Origin: Cryptomeria japonica
Lineage: Eukaryota > Streptophyta > Pinopsida > Cupressales > Cupressaceae
Direction: 5' to 3'
Assembly (NCBI RefSeq): GCF_030272615.1
Contig: NC_081414.1
Coordinates: forward strand, 236,659,733-236,719,732
DNA: 60,000 bases
Positions 1 to 11,206 of the stretch are shown here, in pieces; the stretch's first letter is position 1, and every line of letters begins with the position of its first letter. The position numbers and the translations under genes are program-made. The notes below the pieces were generated by a model. That model was given only the letters and a program-made list of their open reading frames with translations. It was not told the DNA's origin and searched no databases.

Positions 1-769
1 AACCAACTTTACCTTATTCAACACATATACTATAACATGATTTATTTATCTATTATTTCATTAGACTTCCTTTATTATTCATGCAAAAGATATTCTGCCT
101 ATTTTACCCTTCTTTTATTATATGAAAAATCATATTCATCAATGAATATTCAATGCTTCTATTAATATCAAATAAACATCCTAATAACTATGAATCTTAT
201 ACCCAAATAGAGAGAAGAGGGAGGGAGAGGATTGCCAAATAATCAATATATGCACACAAAATTATACAAATATGATTCAAATTTTCTAGATATACTATAT
301 TTATTGTATAATGCAGCTACTCACAATGAAATATAAAACATGAAAATCCAACCTTTCATGAGGTCTCCTAACATTACAAATGTTGCTAGATGTCTCAATT
401 CCTTATTAAAAGATATGATTACATGCATGATCAATACATATATAAACACCTAATAGTTCTAATTGGTACCCATACATCATTAGTTAACTTCCTTATATTT
501 TATATTGGAGAATAAAGGGAAGAGAAAGATATCATTAAGCTACTATTTACATATATATACATATGCATTTCATAAAAATTCCTCAAATACACATCATGAT
601 CTACACTAAGTCATATTCATTTGCACAATACAAACACGTCATCCTACTTATTCATAAGAAAAGCAAAGTATTACTCCAACATATTAAACTAAACCTATAA
701 ACATAGCATTAGATAAGAGAATACACACAATTTTCCTCCTACTATATAACATAATCATTTATCAAAAAT
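1..769. other. AT-rich spacer, no gene seen
   Basis: No long reading frame, RNA gene or recognisable repeat domain was seen. The stretch is AT-rich and ends where the copia LTR begins. It may be older decayed repeat DNA. Confidence 0.5.
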
Positions 770-2101
770 TGTTGAACACAGAGTACCACTGAGAGGGGGG
801 GGTGAATCAATGGTTCCTAGGTCTTTTGTTTTTCTAATCTACTTTGATAATATCAAGTATGTACTTAATCACATAAATAGTCAAACCGGTGATATAAGAT
901 AGAAAGCCAAAGTGACAATGCATACACAAGCAACTCACAACACTAGATTTACGAGGAAAACCCAACATGGGAAAAACCTCGATGAGAAAAGCTACTGAAG
1001 TCTACTACTCCAACCCAGCCTCATAGGTAAAACACAGATTTACAGAGTTTTTAGGGCACCAACCCAAGGAGCATCAACCCCTACACCAAGCTCCGACTTG
1101 GAGATGTATGTTGAAATACTATTTGAATGCAATTTAGGCTTCTTACTACAAATGAATTCTGTACCTCTTGAATCAATTAACTCTATTATTTTTCTCTCCC
1201 TTTCACACACAGTTTCTCAGTACACTATGTCACACTAGGATGCTACCTACTCTGCCACGTCGTTGAAAACTATCGGTAGAATCCTCTTACCGGTCTGGCT
1301 GCTTACTCACTCTTTTTCTCAATCGACACCCCTTCTCAAGTTATCTTCTTCTAACTTCTCTCCTCTCTCTCCTCTCAACAATCTTCTCCATGACATCATC
1401 ATCCTCTATTCATTGCTCCAGTTTCTTATATAATGATTTCCCGCCAAAAAAGTAATTCAAAATCTAGGCGGTTAGGGTTTCTTCACCATCCTCGAGACAA
1501 ATCAAATCCAATCAGATCTTGCAGGATCTGATCACCTTGAAGTCCATCTATTCATCTCCATCATTTTTGCGCCTTTTAAGACACGTTTTACAAACAAGGA
1601 AAACACGATCCTTTATATAGATTTACATCTGTCAAATTGCTATTAATGCCTCTACTATTTCCTTCTCGAGGTATTCTTTCAATCTGATCTTTTTGCTTCA
1701 ATCCAGGTGCCAACTACTCCCCTGATCTTCCTCTGTCATTCCTTCCTCCTCGAGCCGCAACTAGTTTGATGAAATCCCTTGATTTGTGGTTCCTTCATTA
1801 ATGGTGAATATCTGTTTCATCGACCTTGTGGATGAAAATTTACCAACCACACCCTACTTGCCACCTCAACTTCACATGACATCACACCGATCAGGACACG
1901 ACCTTCCAATGTTCAGTTAGTCTGGCAAACACATATCGGTAAAACCCTTTGCCAGTGTTCTTCTCCTGTTGATCGATATAGCATCCTGTATCGGTTGCAC
2001 ATCTTGACATTCTACCTCTTCCTCATTAACTAAGCAACCAACTACCATGCTCAATCTCCACTGGTTGACATCAATGACAACTAAGTACCAAAAAGTCAAC
2101 A
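770..2101 (-). repeat. 3' LTR of the copia element
   Basis: Matches 7670-9023 along its length with scattered substitutions (roughly 6% in the part compared by eye). On the minus strand it starts TGTTGACTTTTTGG just after a polypurine tract and ends GTGTTCAACA. It contains blocks typical of this LTR family: a C-rich stretch near the 3' end (plus strand gagaggggggggtgaat), ACCGGT motifs, and a TATA-like ctatataaagg read on the minus strand (plus-strand cctttatatag near 1610). Small reading frames inside it are not considered genes. Confidence 0.92.
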
Positions 2102-2308
2102 ATCTCCCCCTTTGGCATTGATGTCAACTTCTGATAGTACACCCATATCGGTACATCTTGACATTCTGTCTCTTCCTCATCAACCAAGCAACCAACTACC
2201 ATGCTTAGTCTCCATCGGTTAACATCAATGGCAACTATGTGCCAAAAAGTCAACAATCTCCCCCTTTGGCATTGATGTCAACTTCTCACAGTCCACCCAT
2301 ACCGGTAC
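2001..2308 (-). repeat. Tandem duplication of LTR edge plus polypurine tract
   Basis: Positions 2001-2154 and 2155-2308 are two copies of a 154-bp unit, about 90% alike by eye. Each contains the end of the LTR (aaaaagtcaaca) followed directly by the tract atctccccctttgg (polypurine on the minus strand). The second copy therefore carries about 100 bp of LTR sequence that now lies inside the internal region. Confidence 0.85.
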
Positions 2309-2380
2309 ATTTCTCCCCCTTTGACATAATGACAAAGGGTGCTTGTGCACTCCCCCTTTGGTCTACACAATGCTCCCCCT
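2102..2380 (-). other. Cluster of about five polypurine tracts
   Basis: On the plus strand the pyrimidine-rich tracts atctccccctttgg (2102), atctccccctttgg (2256), ttctccccctttga (about 2310), actccccctttggt (about 2350) and gctccccctgag (about 2371) follow the LTR. On the element's strand they are polypurine tracts, the primers for second-strand synthesis. Only the one abutting the LTR is needed. Multiple copies are described for Sireviruses. Confidence 0.7.
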
Positions 2381-2427
2381 GAGCCACACAAATCTTTCTA
2401 GGTAAATGATACAACTCCCAACTTGTG

Positions 2428-3051
2428 TCAGAGGTACTCAAACATGCTTACCGGTAGTGGTTTGGTGAAAATGTCTGCCACTTGTTCACCACTAGGAACA
2501 TAGTCCATTCTTACCTCTTGTCCTTCAACCTTCTCTCTGAGGAAATGATATTTGATTGCAATGTGTTTTATTCTGGAATGCATGACCAGATTCTTTGCTA
2601 TGTTGATTGCACTCGAATTGTCACACCGGATGAGAATGGGATTAGTGATGTCCACTTGGATATCATTGAGAGTCTGCTTCATCCAAAGAACCTGAGAGCA
2701 ACATGTAGCAGCATCAATGTATTCATCTTCAACAATAGATAAGGAGACTGAGTCCTGCTTCTTGCTATGCCATGAGACCAACCGGTCACCCAGAAAGAAT
2801 GCACCATTGCTTGTGCTCTTTCTATCATCAATGCATCCTGCCCAATCGACACCAGTGTATGCTTCCAAAATAAAATTTCCCTGTTTAGGATACCACAAAC
2901 CATAGCTGAGCGTTCCTTGTAGATACCTAAAAATTCTACTAACAACATTCATGTGTGACTGCTTTGGTGCAGCTTGAAATCTGGCCACCATGCATACTAC
3001 CTGAACAATATCCGGTCTTGAAGCAGTTAGGTATAGTAGACTTCCTATCAT
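2428..3051 (-). pseudogene. Copia RNase H / end of pol
   Basis: C-terminal part of the copia pol polyprotein, which removes RNA from the RNA-DNA hybrid during reverse transcription. Visible motifs are the SLLYLTASRPDI connection segment, YTGVDWAGCIDDRKSTSNG (family norm D-x-D-WAG...RKS(T)SG), VEDEYIDAATCCSQVLW, IRCDNSSAINIAKN and the end motif VADIFTKPLP. The first Asp region and the DN pair are recognisable. Continuous with the RT segment upstream apart from an in-frame stop. Confidence 0.88.
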
Positions 3052-4127
3052 GGATCTTTACAGAGTTTGATCCACTATCGGTGATTCAACATTCTTACTT
3101 AATTTGCTGCCAGTCACCATGGGAGTACTTACTAGTTTGCAATTTTCCAGTTGGAATTTCTTCAGCATCTCCTTTGCATACTTGACCTGTGAGATAAAGA
3201 TTCCTTTATCTTTTTGTAGTATCTACAAGCCAAGGAAGTAAGTCAATTCACCAAGCATTGACATCTCAAATTCTGACTGCATCTGATCAACAAACTCTTT
3301 GCAGAGAGTATCCTTGTTGCCACCAAAGATGATGTCATATACATACACAACCACAATAATCATGTGATTCCCATCTTTCCTTATTTACAAATTGTTGTCA
3401 ACACTTCCCTTTTTGAATCACTACTCCTTTAGATACAGATCCTATCTTGAGTACCATGCTCTGGGGGCTTGCTTTAAACCATACAAAGCTTTCTTTAACC
3501 GACATACAAATGTTTCATCATCATGCAACATAAATCCTTCTGGTTGCTCCATGTATACTTCTTCTTCTAAATTTCCATTTAGAAAAGAAGATTTTACATC
3601 CATTTGGTACACTTTGTAGCCCTTGTAGGTAGAGTAAGCTAGAAACATCCCAATTGCTTCTAATCTAGCCACCGGTGCAAATGTCTCTTCAAAGTCAATC
3701 CCCTCTACCTGAGAGTACCTTTGCACACTAATCTAGCTTTATGTCTCACAACCTTACCTTCTTCATTCATTTTGTTATGGTAGACCCACTTTGTGCCAAT
3801 GATGTTCTTATCTTCTGGTCTAGGGACTAATTCCCAAGTCTTGTTCTTCTCAATCTGGTGTATTTCTTCTTCCATGGAATCCATCCATTCTTGTCTCTTG
3901 CTAGCCTCAATGAAAGTTTTGGGTTCAACTTTAGTCACGAGGCATAGGTTGACTTGTTCATCATTTCGGGCAAGTCTTCTTCTAGTTTGCACACCATCAC
4001 TCTTATTTCCCAGAATTTTCTCTTCTGGATGATTCAACTATACATACTAGTTGGGAACCTTCTAAGGTGCTGCCTCAGGTTCAGTGACATACTGAACATC
4101 AATATTTTCATCATCAGAGTCATCATA
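3052..4127 (-). pseudogene. Copia reverse transcriptase, mutated active site
   Basis: Reverse transcriptase domain (RVT_2 type). N-terminal motifs are EWMDSMEEEIHQIEKNKTWE and GTKWVYHNKMNEEGKVVRHK. They are followed by a frameshift between 3705 and 3726, then [35 protein letters not shown] and [13 protein letters not shown]. The catalytic box, normally YVDD, reads YVYD (IVVVYVYDIIFGG, about 3325-3360), so one of the two metal-binding aspartates is gone. Further in-frame stops lie near 3390, 3205 and 3055. Confidence 0.88.
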
Positions 4128-5189
4128 CTAGTTCATGTGTGGTTGACATCCTTTGTGCATATCCTCATCAACTCTTACATGCACACTTTCAACAATTCTT
4201 CTTAGTCTTTTATTGTAGCATTTGTAGGTCTTGTTGTTTGACGAGTAACCAAGGAAGATCCCTTCATCACTTCTAGAATCAAATCTTCCCAAACCATCCA
4301 TATCTTTCTTAATGAAGCATTTGCTTCCAAAAACTTTGAAGTATTTGACTGATGGCTTCTGGTCATACCATAATTCATAAGGTGTCAACTTGCTGTTTGT
4401 TCTTAACTGAACCCAGTTCAAGGTGTATGCAGCAGTATGAACAACTTCTTTCCAATAATTATCCGACAAACTGGCCTCATTCAACATAGTTATGGCCATC
4501 TCCTTGATTGTCCTGTTCTTCCTTTCTAACACACCATTTTGCTGTGGTGTTCTAGGAGCAGAATATTGCCTTCTAATTCCATGTTTTTCACAATAATCTT
4601 CAAATTCATTTGATGTGAACTCTCCACCCTTGTTTGATCTTAGACATTTTAATTTGTACCCACTTTCTTTTTCCACCATCTTTCGAAAGATCTTGAATGT
4701 TTCAAATGCTTGTGATTTATCTTGCAGAAAGGTGACCCATGTCATCCTTGAGTAGTAATCAATAAAAAGCATGAAGTATATTTCACCGGCAAGTGCTCTT
4801 GTTCTAGTTGGACCGCACAGATCTGTATGCACAATTTCAAGTGGCTTTGAGGTGTTGTGCTCCTTTGTCCTGAAACTTACTCTTGTTTGCTTGCCTTTTA
4901 CACATTCATCACAAAATGTGTTTACTAGCTTGATGATGAGTGGAATATTCCTCACACACCCCTTTTTGCTTACTAAAACCAAGTTATCAAAATTTAGGTG
5001 GCCTAATCTTCTGTCCCACAACCAACTTTCATCTACTTGTCCTAACATACATTGGGACTCATAGCATTCCTTCAGATTGTAAACATTTCCATCAGTTCTC
5101 TTTCCTTCTACCACCACTTTACCAAAACTGTCTTTCTTTATCTGACAACCGGTTGAGCCAAAGGTGAATTTGTAACCTTTGTCACACAT
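4128..5189 (-). pseudogene. Copia integrase with GAG-pre-integrase zinc finger
   Basis: An open stretch of about 353 codons. The zinc-binding pre-integrase segment is seen in WDRRLGHLNFDNL...FCDECVKGKQ. The integrase core follows: first Asp in IVHTDLCGPT, third acidic residue in QQNGVLERKNRT. The second catalytic Asp, normally in LRSDNGGEF, is replaced (LRSNKGGEF), so strand-transfer activity should be lost. The C-terminal copia GKxxR-type region includes VKYFKVFGSKCF and DEGIFLGYS. Preceded in frame by protease, separated by one stop. Confidence 0.92.
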
Positions 5190-5432
5190 CTAACTTACAC
5201 TTAGCAGATTATGTTTGAGGCCTTCCACATAATATACATCATGTGCCTTCAGTTTTCCATAAATGCTTAGTGTTCCTTTTCCCTTTATTTTGATGGAGGA
5301 ATTGTCTCCAAACTTTACCAATCCACCATTCCAATCTTCAAGATTAATGAATTTTCTTTTGTCACTAGTCATGTGGTTTGAGCAACCACTATCTACCACC
5401 CATATATTTTTCCTCTCAACATGCAAGGTAGT
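5190..5432 (-). pseudogene. Copia aspartic protease
   Basis: Retropepsin-type protease that cleaves the polyprotein. The active site reads WVVDSGCSNHMTSDKRKF (DSG intact), with the flap and core in VKFGDNSSIKIKGKGTLSI and the C-terminal VYYVEGLKHNLLSVS typical of copia. It is in the same frame as gag and integrase, bounded by in-frame stops at both ends. Confidence 0.9.
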
Positions 5433-7604
5433 CTACACTATGAGACTTGATTCTACCTTTTTCTTTTCTTTTTCAACCCAAACCGGTTTGATTTCCTTCT
5501 TGTTGTCAGCTCCTGTATTTTGCTCAGGTTCAGATACCGGTCTTTCATCAGGATTTTCCTTTACTTGCTTGATCTTCTTGTTTCTGAATAATTTGGCTCT
5601 GTGTCCAAATTCTTGACAGTTATAGCATTTTATGTTTTCAATAAAGGAAACATCCTTAATGCTATTGTAGAATATTGGTTGGTTCTTCCTACAATCAAAA
5701 CTCTTATGTCCATATCCATTGCATTGATAGAAAACAACATTCATATCTTAGAGTGCATTAAATGAATTTCTACTTTCAAAATTCATAGAAGGTTTATTGT
5801 TTAACCTACAATCAGTTATATTGTGCCCAAATTTATTACACCGATAACAGTAACCATGAAAATTTGATACATACCGGTCGTTTTGTCTTGGTCCTGAATG
5901 GAACTGCCTCATTGGGGGTCTTCCATTCATGTTGTTGAATTTGGCAAATCCTTCTTGGTCAATCCTGGCATTCCTCCTTGGATCTGCAAATTTGTGCATG
6001 AAATGTGACCTCCGGCTCATTTTTGTATACCGGTTTGGATGCCGATTTCCAACAGCATCAACATATGTCTTTTTGCCGGTTTCCTTGCCTATAGTGAATG
6101 TCTTCTTTACTTCTCCTTCAATTGAAGAAGTGAACATTATCTCTTCGTTGGATTTACCTTTGTGGGTTGATCCTTGACCAACTTCAAATCCTACGCCACC
6201 TGTGTCTTTGGATTGCTTTTGTTTGCTTAACATCTTATCCAAAGATTCAATGTTGCCTTCATACTTGCTTCTTATTTTTATTTCTTCCTTTCTTTCTTCA
6301 AGTTCCTTTCTGAGCTTTATTATTTTTGCTTCCAGCTCTTGATGCTCCTTGTCTTTCTTTGTCAAGTCAAGGACTGTAGCTTCACCGATCCTCTTAGTTT
6401 CTTCCAGCTACAACTTCAAGTCAGATATGATTTGACTAGATTCTTCCAAAGACTGCTTCAAGAAATCTTGTTCATCTACTATTACAAGCTTAATTATCTT
6501 GAGTTCTCTTCTTGTTTTACTTAGTTCTTCAAGTGCACTGATAAGTTCACTCTCCAAATCCACTTCAGCCTCAACATCCTCTTGTTCCTCATCTTCAATA
6601 GCAGGTTTGTCAAATGCCATGAAAAGGTTTACTTTTCTGTGGTTCTCATGGTCATCATCTTCTAATTCATCCTCGTCATCTGTTGTGTCATCCTCAATGG
6701 TATATAAGCTATTTTGGTTCCTGTAGTCTCTTCTTCCCTGCTGGTAGTCATTCCTTTCTCTGTATTTGCCGATAGATCTTCTGAACTCTCTTGACTCATC
6801 TCCACTGGTTTCTTTGTGAGGACAGCTTGCAGTGAAGTGTCCTACCTTCCCACAGTTGAAACACTTAAGTGGTAGCTTTCCTTTGTACCGACCTGATCCT
6901 CTTTTGAGCTTCCTGACAAAGTTTGCTACTTCGGCATCAGAGTCTTCACTAGATTCTTTATGAGTAACAACTTCTTTCCCCTTTTTGGTGGTATTGAAGG
7001 CAACTTCTTTTCTTGAGAAAGTCTCACCGGTTGTTCTCATCTCATAGGCTGTCAGGGAACCAAATAGTTCATTCATAGTAAAAGTATTTAGATCCTTGGC
7101 TTCTTCTATGGATGACACTTAAGTATCATATTTGGGAGTGAGAGATCTAAGTATCTTTTTGACAAGAATTTCATCTGCAATCTCTTCACCAAGTCCTCTA
7201 ATAGCATTCATAGTTTCATCAAATCTGTGAAGATAATCTGCAATTTTTTCATCATCTTTCATTTTGATGCTTTCAAGTTGGCTCCTTAGAGTTTGCAGTT
7301 TGGCCTCCTTGACCTTTGCATCTCCCTCAACCAACCTCTGCAACTTGTCCCATTTTTCTTTTGCTGAAACACAATGCATGACTTTAACAAATTCATTATT
7401 GGACAATCCACTCAAGATGACATGTTTAGCCTTTGCATCCAGATCAGTGGGAGGAGTATTAGGAATGACATACCCATTCTTGACTGACATCCATACATCA
7501 AAGCCAAGAGATGAAATATATGTCTCCATTCTTCTGCTCCAGAAGGCATAGTTAGATCCATCAAAAATGGGGGCTTTTGAGGAAGCAGACTCACTTCTTT
7601 CCAT
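5433..7604 (-). pseudogene. Copia gag with UBN2 domain, coiled coil and four zinc knuckles
   Basis: Capsid/nucleocapsid protein. The start chosen is the ATG at 7604 (MERSESASSKAPIFDGSNYA), about 55 bp inside the primer-binding site. Residues 1-160 form the plant copia UBN2/DUF4219 gag fold (FDGSNYAFWSRRMETYI, LVEGDAKVKEAKLQTLR). Then follow an acidic/basic region with knuckle CFNCGKVGHFTASC, a Glu/Lys-rich coiled coil (about 6250-6365), knuckle CYRCNKFGHNITDC, a less standard QCNGYGHKSFDC and CYNCQEFGHRAKLF. In-frame stops at 7119-7121, about 6408 and 5745-5747 break it, but all pieces share one frame. Unusually long for copia gag, as in Sireviruses. Confidence 0.85.
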
Positions 7605-7656
7605 TATGCTCAAAGTCCAGAATCTACCCAAGGTTTAGAGATAACTAGGAACCTTT

Positions 7657-7669
7657 CTCTGATATCAAT
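7657..7669 (-). other. Primer-binding site, initiator-Met type
   Basis: Directly inside the right LTR the minus strand reads ATTGATATCAGAGA. This differs by a few bases from TTGGTATCAGAGC, complementary to the 3' end of plant initiator-Met tRNA. Confidence 0.75.
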
Positions 7670-9023
7670 TGTTGAACACATAGTACCACTGAGAGGGGGG
7701 GTGAATTAGTGGTTCCTAGGTCTTTTCTTTTTTTGATCTACTTTGATAATATCAAGTATGTACTTAATCACATAAACAATCAAACCAGTGATATAAGATA
7801 GAAAGCCAAAGTGACCATGCATACACAAGCAACTCACAACACTAGATTTACGAGGAAAACCCAATATGGGAAAAACCTCGGTGAGAAAAGCTTCTGAAGT
7901 CTACTACTCCAATCTAGCCTCATAGGTAAAACACAGATTTACAAAGATTTTAGGGCACCAACCCCAGCACTTTTAGGGCACCAACCCAAGGAGCATCAAC
8001 CCCTACACGAAGCTCTTACTTGGAGATGTATATTGAAATACTATTTGAATGCAATTTAGGCTTCTTACTGCAAATGAATTCTGCAGCTCTTGAATCAATT
8101 AACTCTCTGTTATTTTTCTCTCTTTTTCATACACAGTTTCTCAGTACACTATGTCACACTAGGATGCTGCCTGCTCTGCCACGCCTTTGAAAACTATCGG
8201 TAGAATCCTCTTATCGGTCTGGATACTTACTCACTCTTTTTCTCAATCGACACCCCTTCTCAAGTTATCTTCTTCTAACTTCTCTCCTCTCTCTCCTCTC
8301 CACAATCTTCTCCGCAACATCATCACCCTCTGTTCATTGCCCCAGTTTCTTATATAATGATTTCCCACCAAAAAAGCAATTCAAAATCCAGGTGGTTAGG
8401 GTTTCTTCGCCATCCTTGAGACAAATCAAATCCAATCAAATCTTGTAGGATCTGATCACCTTGAAGTCCATCTGTTCATCTCCGTCATTTTCGCGCCTTT
8501 AAGACAATTTTACAAACAAGGGAAACACAATCCTTTATATAGATTTACATCTGTCAAATTGCTATTAATGCCTCTGTTGTTTCCTTCTCGAGGTATTCTT
8601 TTAATCTGATCTTCTTGCTTCGATCTAGGTACCAACTACTCCCCTGATCTTCCTCTATCATTCCTTCCTCCTCGAGCCACAATCGGTCTGATGCAATCCC
8701 TTGATTTGCGGTTCCTTCATTAATGGCGAATATCTATTTCATCGACCCTATGGATGAAAATTTACCAACCACACCCTACTTGCCACCTCAGCTTCACACG
8801 ACATCACACCGATCAAGACACGACCTTCCAATGTTTACTCAGTCTGGCAAACACATACTGGTAAAACCCTTTGCCAAAGTTCTTCTCCTGTTGATCGGTA
8901 TAGCATCCTGTACCGGTTGCACATCTTGACATTTTGCCTCTTCCTCATTAACCAAGTAACCAACTACCATGCTCAAACTCCACCGGTTGACATCAATGAC
9001 AACTAAGTGCCAAAAAGTCAACA
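7670..9023 (-). repeat. 5' LTR of the copia element
   Basis: 1354 bp, partner of the LTR at 770-2101. Ends are TG/CA on both sides. A short internal duplication (ttttagggcaccaacccc repeated near 7950-7985) is absent from the other LTR, giving part of the length difference. The likely TATA region is read on the minus strand from plus-strand cctttatatag near 8530. Confidence 0.92.
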
Positions 9024-9341
9024 AAAACAACCTTTAACATTCAGTTAAGCACTAGAAATTACAAGGCAAACCAAGGCCACATAGAAACATATAAACATCG
9101 CTTGCATCGAGGATACATACTAAAGAGATCAATACACATGTTGCATGCAATTATGATTTCCAAAATGGATGAGGGAGAAAGAACACAAAGCCTAACCATC
9201 TAAATCTCCAAGATCCTATTGACCCTTGCCAAACATAAATCCCAAAATACAATCACAAACACTATAACACACAACATAAGACTAAGGACTGCAACCTTAA
9301 CCAGAGATCCCAGTTTTTGCAACACGGGCCCTGATACCAGA
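9024..9341 (-). mobile_element. Chromovirus leader and primer-binding-site remnant
   Basis: On the minus strand the segment just left of 9342 reads TCTGGTATCAGGGCCC followed by a leader (GTGTTGCAAAAACTGGGA). It is clearly related to the junction of the plus-strand chromovirus at 38152 (TTTTGTATCAGAGCCC, then ATGTTTCAAACACTGGG). It is therefore the internal start of a minus-strand element whose LTR begins at 9342. The rest of the 320 bp is non-coding. The copia element sits immediately to its left. Confidence 0.65.
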
Positions 9342-11206
9342 AGTAATGCCTGCCAAAATACCCTAGAGAAACTAACCAATTAATTATGTCCAAAAATAGA
9401 GTTTTTTTTTTAAGAACCAATATAATACATACATAACTAACATAATCTCCAATAAATGCAAACATCAACTAAACATGAAAAACATACTTACGCAAGAGAA
9501 ATTAACTTACATCACATTGATTATCTTTCCCCAGGGTATTCTAGTGCCATCACTTAACATACAACAAGATACAAAGCACATCATATAATACTAATGCATA
9601 ATTTCCCTCCATTAATCCATTATACCTAAAGAACATAGGAAAGTAAATATTCAACGACAACATTTCCCATACATGAATTATAGCCAAATAATAATACCCA
9701 TTAACTAAATTATCACTTAATCAAGTATATAACTTAATACTACTAATATGATGGGTTCATTTTAATGTACCAATCCCAAATGTTCCCACCCAATATTCCC
9801 AACCATTAGATATCCATAAATATTCTAAGATCAAACATTAACTATTTCATAATAGAGAAAACCACATAGATCTTTTACGCATTCCACAACTTCTATTACA
9901 ATTTTAATGCAAATACATCAATTACTCCACCAATAACCCTAATATCTAATTACAAGGATCATTATCTAAATTACATATCATGTCTTAACAAGAGAAGCAC
10001 CACCCACGACTTATATCTTCTACAATAATGGATCATAGTCTCAAGCTACAAATAAAATCATCCAAGGTACAAGATTACAATGATGAATTCCAAATATAAA
10101 GTATACATAATAATATACTCTAATAATTTAAGCTCAAGCTGAATAGATAAGGAATCCTCATCCACGCACACAAACATCCAACAAAGAGAAAATCCCAATG
10201 GAAGAAGGCATCAACTGAAGAAGACAAAAACCAAGCTCCGCAAGGGAACTGACTTCCAAAGGTAGGCCATGACCACCCGACCATGTGGAGCCCCAAGGTC
10301 CAACCCACCATGCTAGGGAGATAAACACTAGGTCCTAACAGTCATACTAAGCTTAGTAGCATCCAACCACCCCAAGGAAAGTTCAATACTAACATCATGA
10401 TCTACCACCAGAGGCTCATTACCATAGTACTCTAGACCTAAGGTGCTAGGGTGTATTAGAGGAAGAGTGTCATCACATGGTCCCTTCCAAGGTTCAGTGT
10501 CCACAACCTCTGATGAGGACAAGGTGGTTGACTATGCCAACTCCAAATATGTTATGGACAAACAAGCAATGCTAACTCCATACATCTCACAGACGGACAA
10601 GAAATGCTAGCTGCATACATCTCATAGACAGACAAGCAATGCCAACTCCATACATCTTATAGATAGACAAGCAATGCTAGATCCAAATGTCACATAGACG
10701 AACATGCATATTTTCAAACCCATCCAAATCCTATATGAGCACTCAAGGACATGGGTGAGGGAAAACTTAATTATCTTGATTAATGTGTTACCCCACTTCA
10801 TTATTATGTTAATTCTTGTTAAGTAACTCCACAACGGGTTACCCCAGGTGGCCACTTTGGGCCTCAACCCCCATTGCAAGACACTCCCCCCAAGACTCCA
10901 AGAAATCTTCCAATTGGTTAACCCAATCCTAGGGTAAAATCCAGCATAAACAAGACCAAATCAAGCAAGGGATTCATCATCCTAATGGTAAAGCCTCAAT
11001 ACCATAACTACACAACCTGACAACCAAAAAGAGATAATAATGCCACACCTATGAAATCCAACATGCTCAATTAGCAACATTGAAAATAAGGATAAAGAAA
11101 TAGGGTTTTCCAGACCACCCCCTAAGAGCCTTTGAGATGCTATAATCCAATCAAGAATATTAACCCTAAGACAATCTATAAACATAACATACTTCAATGA
11201 ACTATG
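9342..11206 (-). repeat. Chromovirus LTR, 3' portion of a split copy
   Basis: The plus-strand edge agtaatgcctgcc is the counterpart of the LTR end ggggcattaca at 38141-38151. Body similarity to the LTR at 34253-38151 is visible, for example minus-strand catggtcgggtggt near 10280 against 37422, and caaccaccttgtc near 10530 against 37088. Continues at 29656 after the Tat insertion. Small reading frames here are taken as chance. Confidence 0.65.
11202..11206. repeat. Target site duplication CTATG, left copy
   Basis: The five bases ctatg precede TGTAGTCACAC and recur at 29651-29655 directly after the other LTR's GCATCA end. A perfect 5-bp duplication is the size made by plant LTR-element integrases. 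Confidence 0.9.

Larger units (their letters stand above)
770..9023 (-). mobile_element. Sirevirus-like Ty1/copia LTR retrotransposon, degenerate
   Basis: A complete but decayed element read on the minus strand. Two LTRs with TGTTGA...TCAACA ends flank gag, protease, integrase, reverse transcriptase and RNase H in the copia order (integrase before RT). Next to the right LTR the minus strand reads TTGATATCAGAGA, a near match to the initiator-Met tRNA primer site TGGTATCAGAGC. Next to the left LTR are several purine tracts of the CCAAAGGGGGAG type. Multiple such tracts and a long gag with several zinc knuckles are known Sirevirus traits. The flanks give only an imperfect 5-bp target duplication (aaaat at 765-769, aaaac at 9024-9028). 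In-frame stops and one frameshift make it non-functional. Confidence 0.93.

Noticed and set aside
10328-10522. Minus-strand 64-codon frame
   Set aside because: Falls within the chromovirus LTR remnant, has no known domain and is short.
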